Shown: positions 45,586 through 58,357, counted from the first letter of the stretch. The stretch: 64,000 nt of DNA from Chytridium lagenaria (GCA_025449115.1 JAHLKC010000046.1:124001-188000), one strand, 5' to 3'. Notes: generated from the letters alone by a model not told the origin. Numbers and translations are program-made.

Positions 45586-48500
45586 ATGAAGCCGAGAGAC
45601 GAAGAACGGTCTCCGAGGAGACCACCAGACCAAAGCACTCTGGGGCTACACCAAATGATCAGACACAGAACAAGCGCAGACGACGACTACATCCAGCATT
45701 CCCTTTCACATGAGATCGGTACGGTCATTCGGAGGAGTACAGGGGCTGAGATGGATATGAGCGATCCCAACCATCTTGTGTTGCAACTTCGAACTATTCC
45801 AAATGATGACTCCACCAGCATCCAGTCCACTTCCAGGGTAAGTACTCGGCAATGGCCCTCCTCGTCTTCTCCGTCTAGCTCACATCTCTCCGTTGCAATG
45901 GTGTAGTTTCAGGAAGGCTTGAACGTCGTGGCGCAAAGTTTTCAGGACTCTTTACTTGACCAAGGAGATTCTGCTTACACAATCAATGCGACCACTGGTT
46001 TACTTGTATCTGAGCGGTTTGCACTTCGCCGCCAAGGTGAGGTCTTCACGATTCAGTTGTTCTTTGGTCTTTCTTCATGTCCGAAACATCACTGATATCT
46101 GTGTGTTTTACAGAGAACGAGAGCAACGGTGTTGATGAACCCCGGGAAACTTCTCCCATCACTCAGATCAACCTTAATGGCAGCCTTCAGCATCAACAAC
46201 GGAACACCGATGACGACACTTACATGGCTATGTGGAATAACACTGAGTCAAGGAGTTCGGACTATTTCATGGCAACGACTAGACAGAACCAGGCTGACCC
46301 AGGCCACAGTCGAGAGGCTGATATGAGTTCCCTGGCCATCCGCCAACCCGATTCTCGTGACGTTAAGAGTACCTGTCCTACTTTACACTCTGGTTATGAT
46401 ATGGACGGCAAGGACGTTGTTTTTGGGGACTTTGACAACATTTTGATGCCAGAAGTTTCTCGGGAGCTTGATATGACTTCTGAGATGGAACGTGGCGGTA
46501 ATGGATTGAACGTACGAATGCATTTGAAAGGTGATGTAGACTTGTCTTCTGCACGGAATGAGATGGGAGATATCTTTATGGAAGCCTTAGTAAATGACGG
46601 GAACGAATGCGGTATGATAGACGCGAACAGGGGTTTCGAAATGGATGGAACGAGGCAAATTGGCGGTGAGATTTCTTGTGTTTCTTTTCAAAATGAGAAG
46701 GAGTGCCATGAGGAAGGTATTTTACACAATCGAAATGATGTCAAAAGGTTTTCAAACGCTTTGAGAACTCTTGAAGTCGAAACACATGCGACGTCGGATG
46801 ACAGGTTAAAGGAGAGGCGAAGAAAGGGCGAGGAAGAGTATCGCTTGAAGATGGATGCAATTAAAGAAGAAAGAAGAAGGAAGGATGCAGAGTTTCTGGC
46901 GTTGCTTGAGCGAGGAAGGACCGAAGTTAATGGGAAGTTTGGCGGTTTTGAGGAGATATTGAGAGAAACAAGGAAAGACTCAGAGTTGATGAAGCGAGAT
47001 GATGGAACTGAAAGGCGAGCAAAAGGCTTTACAAATACTCCACACTTAGAGGTCACTAGACTGGCCGAAACTCGCGAGAGTCAAGAAAGGAAATTACGAT
47101 TTGAAGGGAAGAGACGGCCAGGATCGCGGAGTGGGTTGCGTGGGAGAAGGAACAGGAGCGATTAAAGAGAGAGAGGGATGAAAGGTTGGTCAAGATTGAT
47201 GAAGAAGAGAAAAGGAAAAGGTTGGCTTCAAACCGAGAAGCTGCTGTGGTGCGAGCAGCAGCGGAAGCCCGAGTGAGGGCAATAGAAAATGAAAGGCGGA
47301 GATTTGTGATGGGGAGGGAACTTGAGAAGGAGAGCGGGGTAATACTTGAGCTTGAGACTCAGAAGGTGCTTCAGACTGTCAAGGACACATTTAGTGCTAA
47401 GGAGCTCGAGAAACAGAAAGAGTTGAAGAGGGTGACGCAACTGGACAACGAAATGAAGGCGTTCCTTGCGAATGAAAAGGAGAAAGAGTTGAGAGCCACA
47501 CGTGCACGAGCTTTGGCGGAAGAGATCATGGCCGACTCTCTCCAAAGACAGGAAGTTTTTCGACGCCAGAACGAGTACTCGCGGCAGTTGCAGTTACAAC
47601 AGCAATTGAGAGCCGACAGAGAGGCAGCCGACGCCTTGCAGAGAACCTTGTCAACCGGGAACGCGGAGAACGTCCCTCCACTTGGGGATGTTCAGAACTG
47701 GCCACTCCTGAGGGTCGATGGAGACTGCGGAAGCCAGCCAAGCACCCAAGGTTCCCAACTAGGTTTGTTTTTGTTTAATATTATATTCCCATCTATATTT
47801 CCTTGTTAGTGACTGGCTCGTCTGCAGGTTCTTTGCCGCCGGCACTAGGCTCAGCGCCATCAGCATCAAGCTCATCCTCCTCTCTCGTGATTGCCGCACC
47901 GTCTCAGGTTCGTCGCAGTGGAACGAGTCGTACCTCAGCAACTGGTGAAAGTTCTGCAACTCAATTTCGCCAGAACGCGTCAGCTGGAAGCCTTTCGCAA
48001 AAAGCGCGGACAGCAATTTCTGGTAAATTATCTCTTCTCTTTACGTTCTTATATCAGCCGATGCACTCTGCTTACATGATTTCGTTCCTTTCATTTTTTT
48101 ATTGTTATCAGAACTTAAGGTTAGGAATGTTGTTCGTGACAACAGCAGCGGAAGCAACACCCAGCGTCCTAGCGCTTTGCAACAACGACCTCGGGCTCAG
48201 GGTGGGGAAGTTTTGCGACGACGGAACGAGTACTCGCGGCAGTTGCAGCTACAACAGCAATTGAGAGCCGACAGAGAGGCAGCCGACTTGCAGAGAACCT
48301 TGTCAACCGGGAACGCGGAGAACGTCTCTCCACTTGGGGATGTTCAGAACTGGCCACTCCTGAGGGTCGATGGAGACGGCGGAAGCCAGCCAAGCGCCCA
48401 AAGTTCCCAATTAGGTTTGTTTTTGTTCAATATTATATTTCCATCTATATTTCCTTGTTAGTGACTGGCTCGTCTTCAGGTTCTTTGCCGCCAGCACTGG

Positions 48501-50284
48501 GCTCAGCGCCATCAACATCAAGCTCATCGTCTTCTCTCGTGAACGCCGCACCGTCCCGGGTTCGTCGTGGTGGAACGAGTCGTACCGCAACAACTGGTGA
48601 TAGTTCTGCAACTCAATTTCGCCAGAACGCGTCAGCTGGAAGCCTTTCGCAAAAAGCGCGGACAGCATTTTCTGGTAATTTATCTCTTCTCTTTACGTTC
48701 TTATATCAGCCGATGCACTCTGCTTACCTGATTTCGTTCCTTTCATTTTTTATTTTATCAGAACTTAACGTTGGGAATGTTGTCCGTGACAACAGCAACG
48801 GAAGCAACACCCAGCGTCATAACGCTTTGCAACAACGACCTCAGGCTCAGGGCGGCGCTCTTGCACGTACAGCTGGTTCTATTAATCAAGCCTCGTCTAC
48901 TGTAGGCAATAGACCCAGCACTCGCGTGCCATTCGCTGGTAATTGCCTTTAAATGCTCATATGTAGCCTCTTTGTCTTACATTGCATATTATGTCTGTCT
49001 TACTAATTTTGCCTCATAAGTTCTCAATATCGACCGAGGCGGTATTATTGGTGTTGATGGCCAACTCCAAGGTCAAACGAGCCGCAATTCTGCCGTTCCA
49101 ACTCAACAACAACTCTCTCGTCGCACTGGTGCTGGCAGAAGTAACGGATATCATCAGATCGCTTCTGCACAGCCTCGCCAAATTTCTCGTCAAGGTGCTG
49201 GTGGTCAATCGACTAATTCCGCACAGCCAGTGCAGCGTCCCACTATTCAAGCTAGCGTCGGTGTGAGAACCACTGTTTCCACAAGACAGATTGGATCCAA
49301 CTCCTCCCAGGCAAGCGCTCGTGCTCCATTTGCAGGTAACTTTAAGCAAATTTAAATTCCCCTTATCAACCTGCTTGTTAATTATTTGGACTGGCTGCCT
49401 TCATCTATTGACAAAATCAGGCTTGAATGTTGGTAATGGTGGAGTTCGTGACAATGCGATTGCTCAGAATGTTGCGCAAACCAACCGGCGAGTTCAGACG
49501 CAGGGTATTTCGACCTCTAGCGGGAGTCTTCAGCAGCGCCATCAACCTGTTGGTCCTAGCGCGTTTTCTTCTTCCCAAATTGCGGCAGGAGGTAAGTGGT
49601 TAATCTCTTGATTTTTTAACCAATACTGACCTTTTTTTTTTTTTTTTGTAGTTACAGATGTTCCAACGCAACGTCAGCCTCTTGACGCAACACAGGCAGG
49701 CACGAATGATTTGTCGGTGGGAACTTCATCGACTTCTAACTCTGCGAATCCCACTTTGAAGAGACGCCGCGTACCAGGTGTGTTTTTCGTTGGCCCTTTT
49801 AACGTCTTAACTTTGCATATTCAGCATATTCAATACATTTGCTTACAATTATGAATTATACAGATCCAGCTCCTAGTGGCTTGCCGCGACCTACAAAAAA
49901 GTCACGCATTGCAGAGAATGAGATCCGAACGGTGCAAGAGCAACCTGTCCTGCCGCCAACGATTTGGAACCAGCAATCGGGCTCGATGATCCCAGTTCTT
50001 GCGAGTCGCAAGCGACAGCGTGAGGCTGTGAATGATGAGAACTCTACTGGTCAGTTGAATTTCGTTATATCTTCATTTATATATAGAGATGTTTTGCTGA
50101 CTTTTTTTCGTTAGAACCGAATAAGGTTAGGAGGGTTCTTGAGTCTAATGGGTCTGTGAAGGAGAATGGGAGTACGGAGAAGGAGAAGGAGAAGACGGGA
50201 GATGGGGATGAGAGTGAGAGTGGCGAGGCTGGGGATGATGGAAAGAAGGAGCCTTCTAAGGGAGGCGATGATGGGGGTGGTTAG
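45586..50284 (+). CDS. Large disordered/coiled-coil protein, unknown, copy A
   Basis: A multi-exon gene starts MKPRDEERSPRRPPDQSTLG at 45586 and continues FQEGLNVVAQSFQDSLL and SAYTINATTGLLVSERFALR. A 1.1 kb exon (about 46110-47165) holds an acidic/polar region and long charged helices (DDRLKERRRKGEEEYRLKMD). The coiled coil goes on at 47186-47640 (EKRKRLASNREAAVVRAAAE, NEYSRQLQLQQQLRADREAA). A Ser/Gln/Arg-rich repetitive region follows with a duplicated exon-intron-exon unit (period about 656 bases). The C-terminus has basic clusters that look nuclear (LKRRRVP, RPTKKSRIAENE, SRKRQREAVNDENS) and a charged tail ending EPSKGGDDGGG at 50284. Family not recognised. A Met at 45535 would add a hydrophobic leader (MNYLFLFSILLCSFSLS), but the nuclear-looking content argues against secretion. 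Confidence 0.65.
47571..48880 (+). repeat. Tandem duplication of an exon-intron-exon unit, arm A
   Basis: ACGAGTACTCGCGGCAGTTG occurs at 47571 and again at 48227, so the period is 656 bases. Each unit contains a coiled-coil exon ending (LSTGNAENV, LGDVQNWPLLRVDGD), a short intron, the exon SGSLPPALGSAPS with SSSSSLV, another intron, and an exon with NVVRDNS.GSNTQR. The units are highly similar including introns, so the duplication is recent. Confidence 0.9.
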
Positions 50285-50285
50285 A

Positions 50286-51949
50286 TGTGAATTTTTTTTT
50301 ATGATGATTGCTGCAGGCAGTGATGTGAGGATTGAAGTGCTTGGTTAAATGAGACAGATAGTTTTGGTGGTAAGGTTTAGGTATGCTGTGTATGTGAAGG
50401 ATAAGTTTGGTTTTGCGCTGGTCGTTAAACCTTTTCTTTATGCCTTTATAATTTTTTATTGCGACTGGGTTATAGTTGTATATTTATTATTACTGCAATT
50501 TTTTGTTGTTGTTTTTGTGGGTTATTGTGAAATGCGTGGTTTTGTAAAGTAAGCTTGAGAGTGTATTTTGTATAAAGATAGCGAAAGAACCAAAAAGCGT
50601 GTTTCCAAAGTTTAATTTTTGAGTATGGTAGTGATAGATCTTGTCGGAACACCAAGACAAGTCCCTCAAGTACATTATTTTCATAAGCCAGAGTTTTATT
50701 GTCGCTTTGAAGAAAAGTCTTAAATTCAACAAGTGTGTTTCCTTTGTTGATTACTAGTTTTATTTACTGTCAACGATTATGAGTGTCCCCAAACACTCTC
50801 GATATTTAATCAAAACGCCTTGGTAGTCATACGATCCTTCGATGATTTGACGCAACAACGGATGCCAAGTATTTCAAACGTAGCCTTCGGTGTTGTATAT
50901 TTTAAGCAACTTCAGTAAAATATTTCGTTCTTCCATCCACGACCCCTTTAATCATGCGATCCGCCGCAGAACGCTGTATGTTATTGGGTAACCGAAAAAC
51001 CTCACCTTTATGGTCACATAAATCTCAGATCCCTAGCCACGCACTAGATTTAATCCTCAAAGCTTGATACAATCCTTCTTTTTTTTACTGATCAAGGCCT
51101 TGAATAACTCGATAAATTACCACAACGGCGGTGAAGTATACCTAATGAAGTTGTTGAGAGCTATTTATAGGGTCATGTACAGCGGGGGTATAGACAGGTT
51201 GCGATGTAGAAAAAAACTGCTCGTAGATTTCTTTTCGATCACGCAAAAGCGTCGACGAGTCATAGCACAGTCTTTTGAACTTTTTTTTGGTAGAAAGAAT
51301 AGTCAGGCCGTGCATATAAACCATGCCTTTTTTTCTTTCTTTACCACCAAAAGAAAGATAGGAGCTTCCAAAAAAAGGAGTTAATTACAATTTGAGGTGG
51401 ACTTGCACTATACTTTACACCCCTTTTTTTAAAGCAAGAAGTCGACGACTCGACACCATAATTTCGTGACTGTTTTTGCAACTATTATTTATAAAAGCCA
51501 AGTTGATAAAGTTTGTATAACATATGACATGTGTTACAGAGAATTGTTTGTATTACGATATTGGCCCAGGCTTTTTTTTATACGTTTTTTTTTTGTTTTT
51601 TTTTTCCTTTCTTATTAATTATAATCTCTTCCCTTTACCAGTAATAAACCTAATTAATCATTTCTTCATTTCTTCAGTTTTATTTCACCTACACACACAC
51701 ACACATCTGCATCACCTTGTACCTTGCACCTGGCCGTCCAATTCTAACACTACTGATTCATCTATCCCGTCGCCGTCAACATCATCCTGTCCTGTATACA
51801 CTACAGTACAATTGCATATCTAAACGGATTAAAGGAATGGGGTCTGAGTGAGGGAAAGGAGTTTGCACTCGTCTAGCATCAGGACAGAAAAAAAAGAAAT
51901 CTCATCTCATCCTTCTCCCTCAAGAGCAGCAGCTCGCAGCAATATTTAG
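50286..51949. other. 3' flank of arm gene A and unique intergenic DNA
   Basis: Bases 50286-50785 are still inside the inverted repeat. From 50786 the sequence is unique. It is AT-rich with poly-T runs near 51550-51610 and an ACAC run near 51695. A plus-strand frame at 51064-51384 has no recognisable protein features. The last 100-200 bases are presumably the promoter and leader of the kelch-type gene. Confidence 0.5.
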
Positions 51950-51979
51950 GTGAACATATCAACAATAGCCTCTACCACT

Positions 51980-54900
51980 ATGAAGAGATCTGCAAGTATC
52001 ATGTCTATGCTGTTGGCGGCGATGCTTTTGTCACTGGCTTCCACTGCCGAGTCTTGGCGCAGTCGTCAACAGAGTCATCAGCCATTTCAACGTCATCTTC
52101 TCCATCTTCATCTACAACTTCCACACAAAGCAGCGAATCTACCACACAATCCCCTCCAACTCTACCTCCACGATCAGAACAACGACGACTACCACTCAAT
52201 CCCTTTCGCCCACCCCATCCCCATCCATCACACTCCGTCTCCGGCCTTTTTTGCACCCATCGCATCAGACGCCATCCTTTCACGAATGCAATCTACAGCC
52301 ATCTACCTTCCTTGAACAGAAGCGTGGTGTTTGTTGGTGGGTCGCCTCCCGAGACCCCTGCGCAACTCAACGGCATTGGATCAATGCAGGGCCGCATCCC
52401 CATCTCCCTCGCCAATGCATGGGACGCTAGCAACGTGACATCTGTAGCGTTCTCTGCCACGACGCTTGCCAATGACGTGTACCGTGCGTCTGGCTCATCT
52501 GCAGTCAGTCCTACAGGCAGACTCGTGTATGAGTTTTTTGGCAGACTCATGACAACTGCTGCCAATGCCACCACCCAGATCTACAGGTGAGTTTTATGGT
52601 TTATTCCGGTCTAGTTTGGTTTACTTTGTTTACTTCGATAATCTCTATCCCTCAACCCCTATCCCCACCCCCATGTCCCCATGCATTTTTTTTCTCTTCA
52701 AAGTCCTGGATTATGCAATGCTGGATGGACGCATGCCTAGAAGCTCGACACTGTGAGATATGTAGCGAGATGACGGATGAGATGCATCCCCCCTCCGTAT
52801 GCCATCTGTTTCTCTACCTAGTGGATTGAGTCAACTCCACAACATGTGGATGGATGGATATATATTTGATTAATTGATACTATTAATCCGTGGAGCATGA
52901 TGGGTGGGTGGGTGATTGAGAGTCAAAGATTTGGATGGAGAGCGGCCATTTAATAATTTGATTGATTATGGTTACACATGCACAAGACACACACATGCAC
53001 AATTAGAATCGGACTTTACATTATATTCATTGTACATTCTCATCGGACAGTTCCTCTTTTGTTTTTTTATTTTATTCTTTTTTCCTTCTTTTCATTTTTT
53101 ATTTCAAAATGCTAAAACACTGGAAAAAACCAAAAACAATGAACTAATATATGATTTTTGTTGATTCAGCTATGCCGTTGCATCAGACAACCTTACACAG
53201 CTCATTCCTCAGATCAGATCTCCTCCTCCAAGGTTTGGTGCTCTTGTTGTGAGGCTGGACTTTAGGCATTATCTGATCCACGGTGGGCGATCCTACGATC
53301 CTGTCACTGCTGCACCAAACTCTGCCATCGGATCTTCCAATGTTTTAGGTGATTCCTGGATCTTGGACGTCGAAAATCTCGAAGCGGGGCTTACAGACGG
53401 TTGGATCACCCCGCCGTCAGTTTCGGACCGATCAAGCTGTCAGTATTTTGCTGTTTTCCCACTGCCCCTCGCACTGTTTACTAATTTGTGATTTATAGCA
53501 CCTGGATCTCTTTGCTTCCACGCTGGATCTCTGGGATATGATGGACGCGTCTACATCGTCGGCGGGGTCACCAGACTGGCGAAACATGGACCCTAAAAGA
53601 TCAGCTCGCCTCCATGGAGAGGCTCTGGATCTACGATTTCTTTGACGGGTACTCTTCAGTATCTCTCACTGCTGATCCACCTATGGCTTCCCATCCCCTA
53701 GGATTGGTCACACTCTTGTCGCTGTCAACTCTTCCCTCCCCTGAGCTGCTTATGTATGGTGGATCCAATCTCACGCAGTCGGATATTTATGGGATTTATG
53801 GATGCTGAATGCGGCAACTTTTGCATGGACGAGATTGGATGTATCGGCTTTCAGGGGTGCAAGCCGACGACCAGGTTGCTGGGAGGAGGACATTCCATAA
53901 TGCGTATCTGTCAATAATGTCATGATTGTGGCTTTTGGAAGGATCGCTGCTGATTCCGGGCTACTGTATGTTAATTTTCGTAACAGCTTTCATATTATGT
54001 ATCTAACTAAGCAAATAGTCATCGCACGGACTCGCGGTGTGGGATCATAACAGGAAACAATGGGGTGGTCTTCCGGCTAGTGCCATCGTTCCCAGCGGTG
54101 CCGCCATGCCTCCTCTCCCAACTCGTATCGCGCGCAACTCGGAAAAAGCTGCGTCCCAGTACAACACCGTAGTGATTGGCGCAAGTGTGGGCGGTGCAGT
54201 CCTCATTGCCGCAATGGTCATTTTCGGACTCATCTTCCATGTTAGAAGAAAGAAGCGTCTTGAGAAGGCTGCAGCGGAAGCAGCCGAAGAGGCTTCAAGA
54301 TCTACAAATCACGATGTCATGACGGAAAGATTTTGGAAAGGAAGAGGAAAGGGTGAGGTTGCCCTTGAAGCCGATTCATTGCCTAGACAGGGCGCAGCTT
54401 CGTTGGCCTCTGGACCTATTCCGGCGCAACCGGCATATTATGCCGATAAAAGTGCACAGCGGATTATGGTTCAATCCACTCCTATCGAAAACCCGTCCCA
54501 GCTGCCACCGCTGGATCGTACCTCGGTCTCGACCTCCCCTCCCTCTCCTTGACTACCTCCAACCTCGGAGACGAAACTGCCACAACTCCAGTCCTCGCCG
54601 CCAACCAACCCCGCAACTCTGCAGCCCTTGGCACCGCCGCCCCCCGCGACACCAGCAGCGACGACGAGACCGACACTGAAACCGGCACCGAAGACGACGA
54701 CGACGCTCTACGACCTACAGCGGAAGCTTTGCAGGTTCATCCGCTCGCGGCACCCCTACCCGCATTTTTGCCACCATCACACCCATTACCACCCGAGCCA
54801 CAGCAACTCCACCTCCACAACCACCCGCTTCCTCCGAAGTCTCCAACCAGCTCCACGCCGGGAACCGTTCCCCCTCCACAACCTCTCTCCCGCAAACGCC

Positions 54901-55811
54901 CCCAACAACATCCCGTCGCAGTTTCCTCTCCCTCCGCAGTCTCATCCCCGAAGAAACCCCTTCTGCGACCGCCTCCCTCATCGCCTCAACAACAACACCT
55001 CCATCATCTGACCGTCAATCCATCCGTTCCCAAAAGCGTCGCTCAGGCTACCGCACCCCAACTACAACCGACGACGCCCCACCTCCATGGGAACTTCCAG
55101 GAATGGGTATCCAAAGCCGTAAGCCCCGTCCTCTGTCCACAGGTCCCCTCCCATCCGTCCCCACTTCCCTCCCAAATCCATCTCCCAGGTCTCATCCCTC
55201 AACCTCCACAACCCCCGACTCACCCCAACTTCTACCCTTACTACGTCAACGGCCCCACCACCACCACCAAACGGAAATCCCAATCCAGTCTCGCTTCATC
55301 AGCTGGACGTCGAACCTCTGCTGTCGACGTCGACACTCCCCCTGAATTACCCCAACAATACGGTTACTACTACTACCCTTACGCAGCTCCTTACACCCCT
55401 CAACCCGCACCCCCCGTTGCAATGACAGCGCGTACAGCGTCCCAGCCTGAAATGACGGTCGAGCAGCAGGAAGCCTGGAAACAATGGTGGGCAGCTCAAC
55501 ACGCTGCTTACATGCAACAACAAATGCACATGCAGCAACAAGGGGATCCGCAGCATGCTTATATGCAGCAGCAAGGGAACAGGCTGCTTTCAACCGTACT
55601 ATCATTACCGCAGTGGCAGAAGGATGTAAAGCGGGTGCCGTCGTCTCCGGCTTTGTCGGCGTCGGATGATATCAGCTCTGTTGCATCTTCGCAGGCGTCA
55701 CCGGGGTTAACGCAGGGCGTTGTTGTGCCACCTTTGAGGTTGCCACCTGGAGAGACGGTGAAGACTTCGCCTCTGAAGCAGGAGACGGTGGTGGATGAGG
55801 AGAAGGTGTAA
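51980..55811 (+). CDS. Kelch-type single-pass membrane protein
   Basis: The start at 51980 gives a signal peptide (MKRSASIMSMLLAAMLLSLA) and, after a frame jump, a Ser/Thr-rich stretch (AQSSTESSAISTSSSPSSST). A beta-propeller-like ectodomain follows: NRSVVFVGGSPPETPAQLNG (52315-52375), RFGALVVRLDFRHYLIHGGR (53232-53290), GDSWILDVENL (53349), LGYDGRVYIVGGVTRLA (53533-53580), HTLVAVNSS with LLMYGGSNLTQSDI (53708-53790), MIVAFGRIAADSG (53920). These are typical kelch hydrophobic-GG-W strands. One transmembrane helix (TVVIGASVGGAVLIAAMVIF, about 54168-54230) precedes RRKKRLEKAAAEAAEEA. After a frame jump near 54550 the cytosolic tail is very Pro/Ser/Gln-rich and ends VVDEEKV at 55811. The intron at 52587-53169 is 583 bases, far longer than its neighbours. 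Inference: a wall or surface receptor-like protein. Confidence 0.7.
55520..55580 (+). repeat. Met/Gln-rich coding repeat
   Basis: AYMQQQMHMQQQGDPQHAYM then QQQGN is an imperfect repeat of A-Y-M-Q-Q-Q in the cytosolic tail of the kelch-type protein. Confidence 0.6.
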
Positions 55812-56338
55812 AAAGCGGGTGGTTTTCAAGTTGTTGGATTTTATAATCGGCGTAGTTTTTGTTTTCCTTCTGGTTTTGTCTTCCACTGGGGTATTTTTTT
55901 TATTACTCTTTTTGGTTGTTTTTTTTGGTCTTTTTGGTCTTTTTGGTCCTTTATCGCTGGTTTTGCCCTCGTTGAACTCATTTTCGTATTCGTGTTGTCA
56001 CGAAAACTTCCCTTTCACTTAGCCATTTTACCAAGTTTTTCAACCGGGTCTGTTGGACCATCACTTTTTTTTTCAACCTTTTTGCTTCCGTTCTGTTCTT
56101 TTTGGTTATTTTTATCATGTGTTCTTTTTGCTTTTGGCTTTTAAAACGGTTTTGGGTGAACTCTCTTTGTGGAAAAACATAAAATAAGAATAGATGGTCT
56201 GAATGATGAAAGAGCGGTGACCCTGTATGTATTTTGAAACGAGTACCTTCATTCCGGCTTAGTGAAGAAAACTGAGTGTCCGTAATGTTGATATCCGTAG
56301 GTAGAGGTTGGGAATGTTGACTCTAAAAAAACAAGGTC
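55812..56338. other. T-rich 3' intergenic region
   Basis: The stretch after the kelch-type stop is strongly T-rich on the plus strand (TTTTTGGTC repeats near 55915-55945). It presumably holds the 3' UTR and the promoter of the next gene. No ORF is supported. Confidence 0.5.
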
Positions 56339-58357
56339 ATGATTGACAAATCCAGCCTTGTCAGACTTAACGCTCAATACATCCTTGAAAAACCATCCCT
56401 TTGGTCTCTAAACAGCCCCTCAACTGAAGTCATGAGCTACGAAGCCAGGACGTTATTGCGTCAAATAGTCGAAGGATCGTATGATCAAAAACGGTGTTCC
56501 GCTTCAGTATCAAAAGAGTTTGCCGATGGTCATTGCGAGCGCTTTGGGAGGAAGCCAGAAGTGATGCTCAAAACCCTCGCCCAAACATCATGCTATCATG
56601 GAATCCTGTACATTACAATAATCAAATGACACAACTTCTTGGCGCTGTAAGTGATCCTCTCATATTCGTCCTTCCCGTCTCACACGCTCTCCAAAAAGGT
56701 CAAGAAAGATTTGAATACGTCGTGAACTATGTTAATGAGACGCAAACATATTTCTCGTATCAAGCTGTGAGGGTTGAGAGTTTCGGTAAGAGCCCGTCTT
56801 ATCAGTATCAGCTCGTTTAATGCTTATATTAGAGGACTTGTTGAGTATGCTGTTGTGGTGGAGGCTTTGGAGAGATCGGATTCAAGTGTTGCTTTGTACA
56901 GCCCGAATGTTTGCGAGGAGGATATGAGTGAGTACTTATCGGAGAGAGATATGAGCAGAGAGAAGTACATATGCGACGGGAGGATTTATATGGGAATCCA
57001 ATCCGAGACATCTGTTACGGTTCAACAGCAGATAGTTCCAGATGATATGATGGCAAAAACTATGAAACATGACGAGGTCAGAGTGCCGGCGAAGGTTGAT
57101 TTAAAAGTTGAGAGATTCCGATGTGCGTGGATGGGGGACTTAACGTTTGACTGTGGTCACGGTGTGAATGCTTCCGATACCCGGATGATGTGAATGTTGA
57201 GCCGCATGTTGGTCAAATGAGATTCCACTGTGTATGGACTGGTGATCTGAGTTTTGATTGTGACATGGAGGAGAGTGCTTTAGGTACCCGGACGATGTGG
57301 CTAAATTAAGTCTATTAAAAAGAAGGGAAGGCTATGGGCGGGGGAATTGAGGTTTGATTGTGGAAATGGAGGAGGGTGTTTTCGGTGTCCCAACGAGTGC
57401 TCCACAGAACTATGGCTTGTGCGTTGAGGGCCCACAATGAAGGGAATTGGTGGAAAAAGACGGTATCGCCAACCTAGAATGGGGGTGAAGGGAAAACGCG
57501 AGGCTCGGGGTCTCACAACACGAAAGAGATTGAGGGGGGTGATGTGGTTCTGCAAAAGTCTTTGCGATTGTCACGAGAAATGGAGACGGAAATACTAGAG
57601 AACCGGAAGCGGTTTACTTGGGCAGAAAAAGGAAAATGGAAGCCGGTAGAAAACACAGACACGTCTGATCATCATTCTCGTAAGTCAGTTCCCCATATTT
57701 CTCTGTATTTTTGTGCTGAAAAAAATGGTATAATTGTCTCAACTCATCCACATTAAACACAGTCGACCCTCTGATGGAGGAAACCAATAAGGATTCAGGT
57801 AATACTTATCTTCTTATCTCCATGTTCTCATCGTTTTAAATCAATTTAATTGGGCACAATATGTCGAGACTGCTTTTATCAACACGGACAGTGGTCCCTC
57901 AAATTTGCCTGACGAAGAGAAAAGGCAACTTTGGCTACAGCTGATGTAGATCGTGAGATTCGAAATGACCCTTCTCTGCCGTGGGCAACGTGTAGGTTAG
58001 CGTGGGAGATAAGACGTCAAATGGTTATTGGCATTGAGACTGTTGAGGCGAATGTGAGGCCTGCATGAATGGGAGTGCGTGAAAGTTATTGAAAAAGTTG
58101 ACGAGGGAGGTTTTGAGATGTAGAGAGGGGAAGGCGACTCCATTAGAAAGCTTCCTATACATTCTGCGGTGACATCAGTGCCTCTGCAGGCATCTCACAA
58201 AAAAAGAAGACGAGACGATGACACGTATGGTAAGTATTTCGTACCTTTTTTTTTATGTACGAGCTATTCAAGTTTAATTCGTTCGAAAGTCATTATGGAA
58301 CGACCTGCCAAACGCAGGAAGTTTACTCGTCATGCGCAAGTAGTTTTAGAGGCCTGA
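56339..58357 (+). CDS. Unknown protein with W-G-[DE]-L-x-F-D-C repeats
   Basis: The start MIDKSSLVRLNAQYILEKPS at 56339 leads into segments linked across frames: SPSTEVMSYEARTLLRQIVE, NNQMTQLLGAVSDPLIFVLP, ERFEYVVNYVNETQTYFSYQ, GLVEYAVVVEALERSDSSVA and MSEYLSERDMSREKYICDGR. Three imperfect repeats follow: RFRCAWMGDLTFDCG (about 57114), RFHCVWTGDLSFDCD (about 57220) and RLWAGELRFDCGNGG (about 57330). Downstream exons give ILENRKRFTWAEKGKWKPVE, LPDEEKRQLWLQL, ADVDREIRNDPSLPWATCRL and, last, MERPAKRRKFTRHAQVVLEA with TGA near 58357. The basic KKRRRDDD and KRRKF clusters suggest nuclear entry. Gene limits are uncertain. No family recognised. Confidence 0.45.
57114..57360 (+). repeat. Three protein repeats W-x-G-[DE]-L-x-F-D-C
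   Basis: The core W-[MT]-G-D-L-[TS]-F-D-C appears twice about 106 bases apart and a third time as WAGELRFDCG about 108 bases later. The first two repeats also share a following [DG]-T-R-[MT]-M. The third lies beyond a stop and in another frame, which may reflect an indel. Confidence 0.6.

Larger units (their letters stand above)
45368..50785 (+). repeat. Large inverted repeat, arm A
   Basis: This arm matches 58603-64000 in reverse complement over its whole length, with scattered substitutions and one-base indels. The inner boundary is sharp: after ATTATGAGTG (ending at 50785) the two arms diverge. The outer boundary is not seen, because arm B runs to the window end (64000 pairs with 45368), so the repeat may extend left of 45368 too. 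Confidence 0.93.

Noticed and set aside
50490..50732. Open frames in the A/T-rich 3' flank of the arm gene (both arms)
   Set aside because: They are present in both arms only because the sequence is repeated; composition is low-complexity and no protein feature is visible.
51064..51384. 106-codon plus-strand frame downstream of arm A
   Set aside because: No recognisable motif, no plausible splice partners and low-complexity flanks.
54549..55811. 420-codon Pro/Gln-rich frame as a separate gene
   Set aside because: It directly continues the cytosolic tail of the kelch-type protein with only a frame change near 54550 and no promoter-like gap, so it was merged with that gene.
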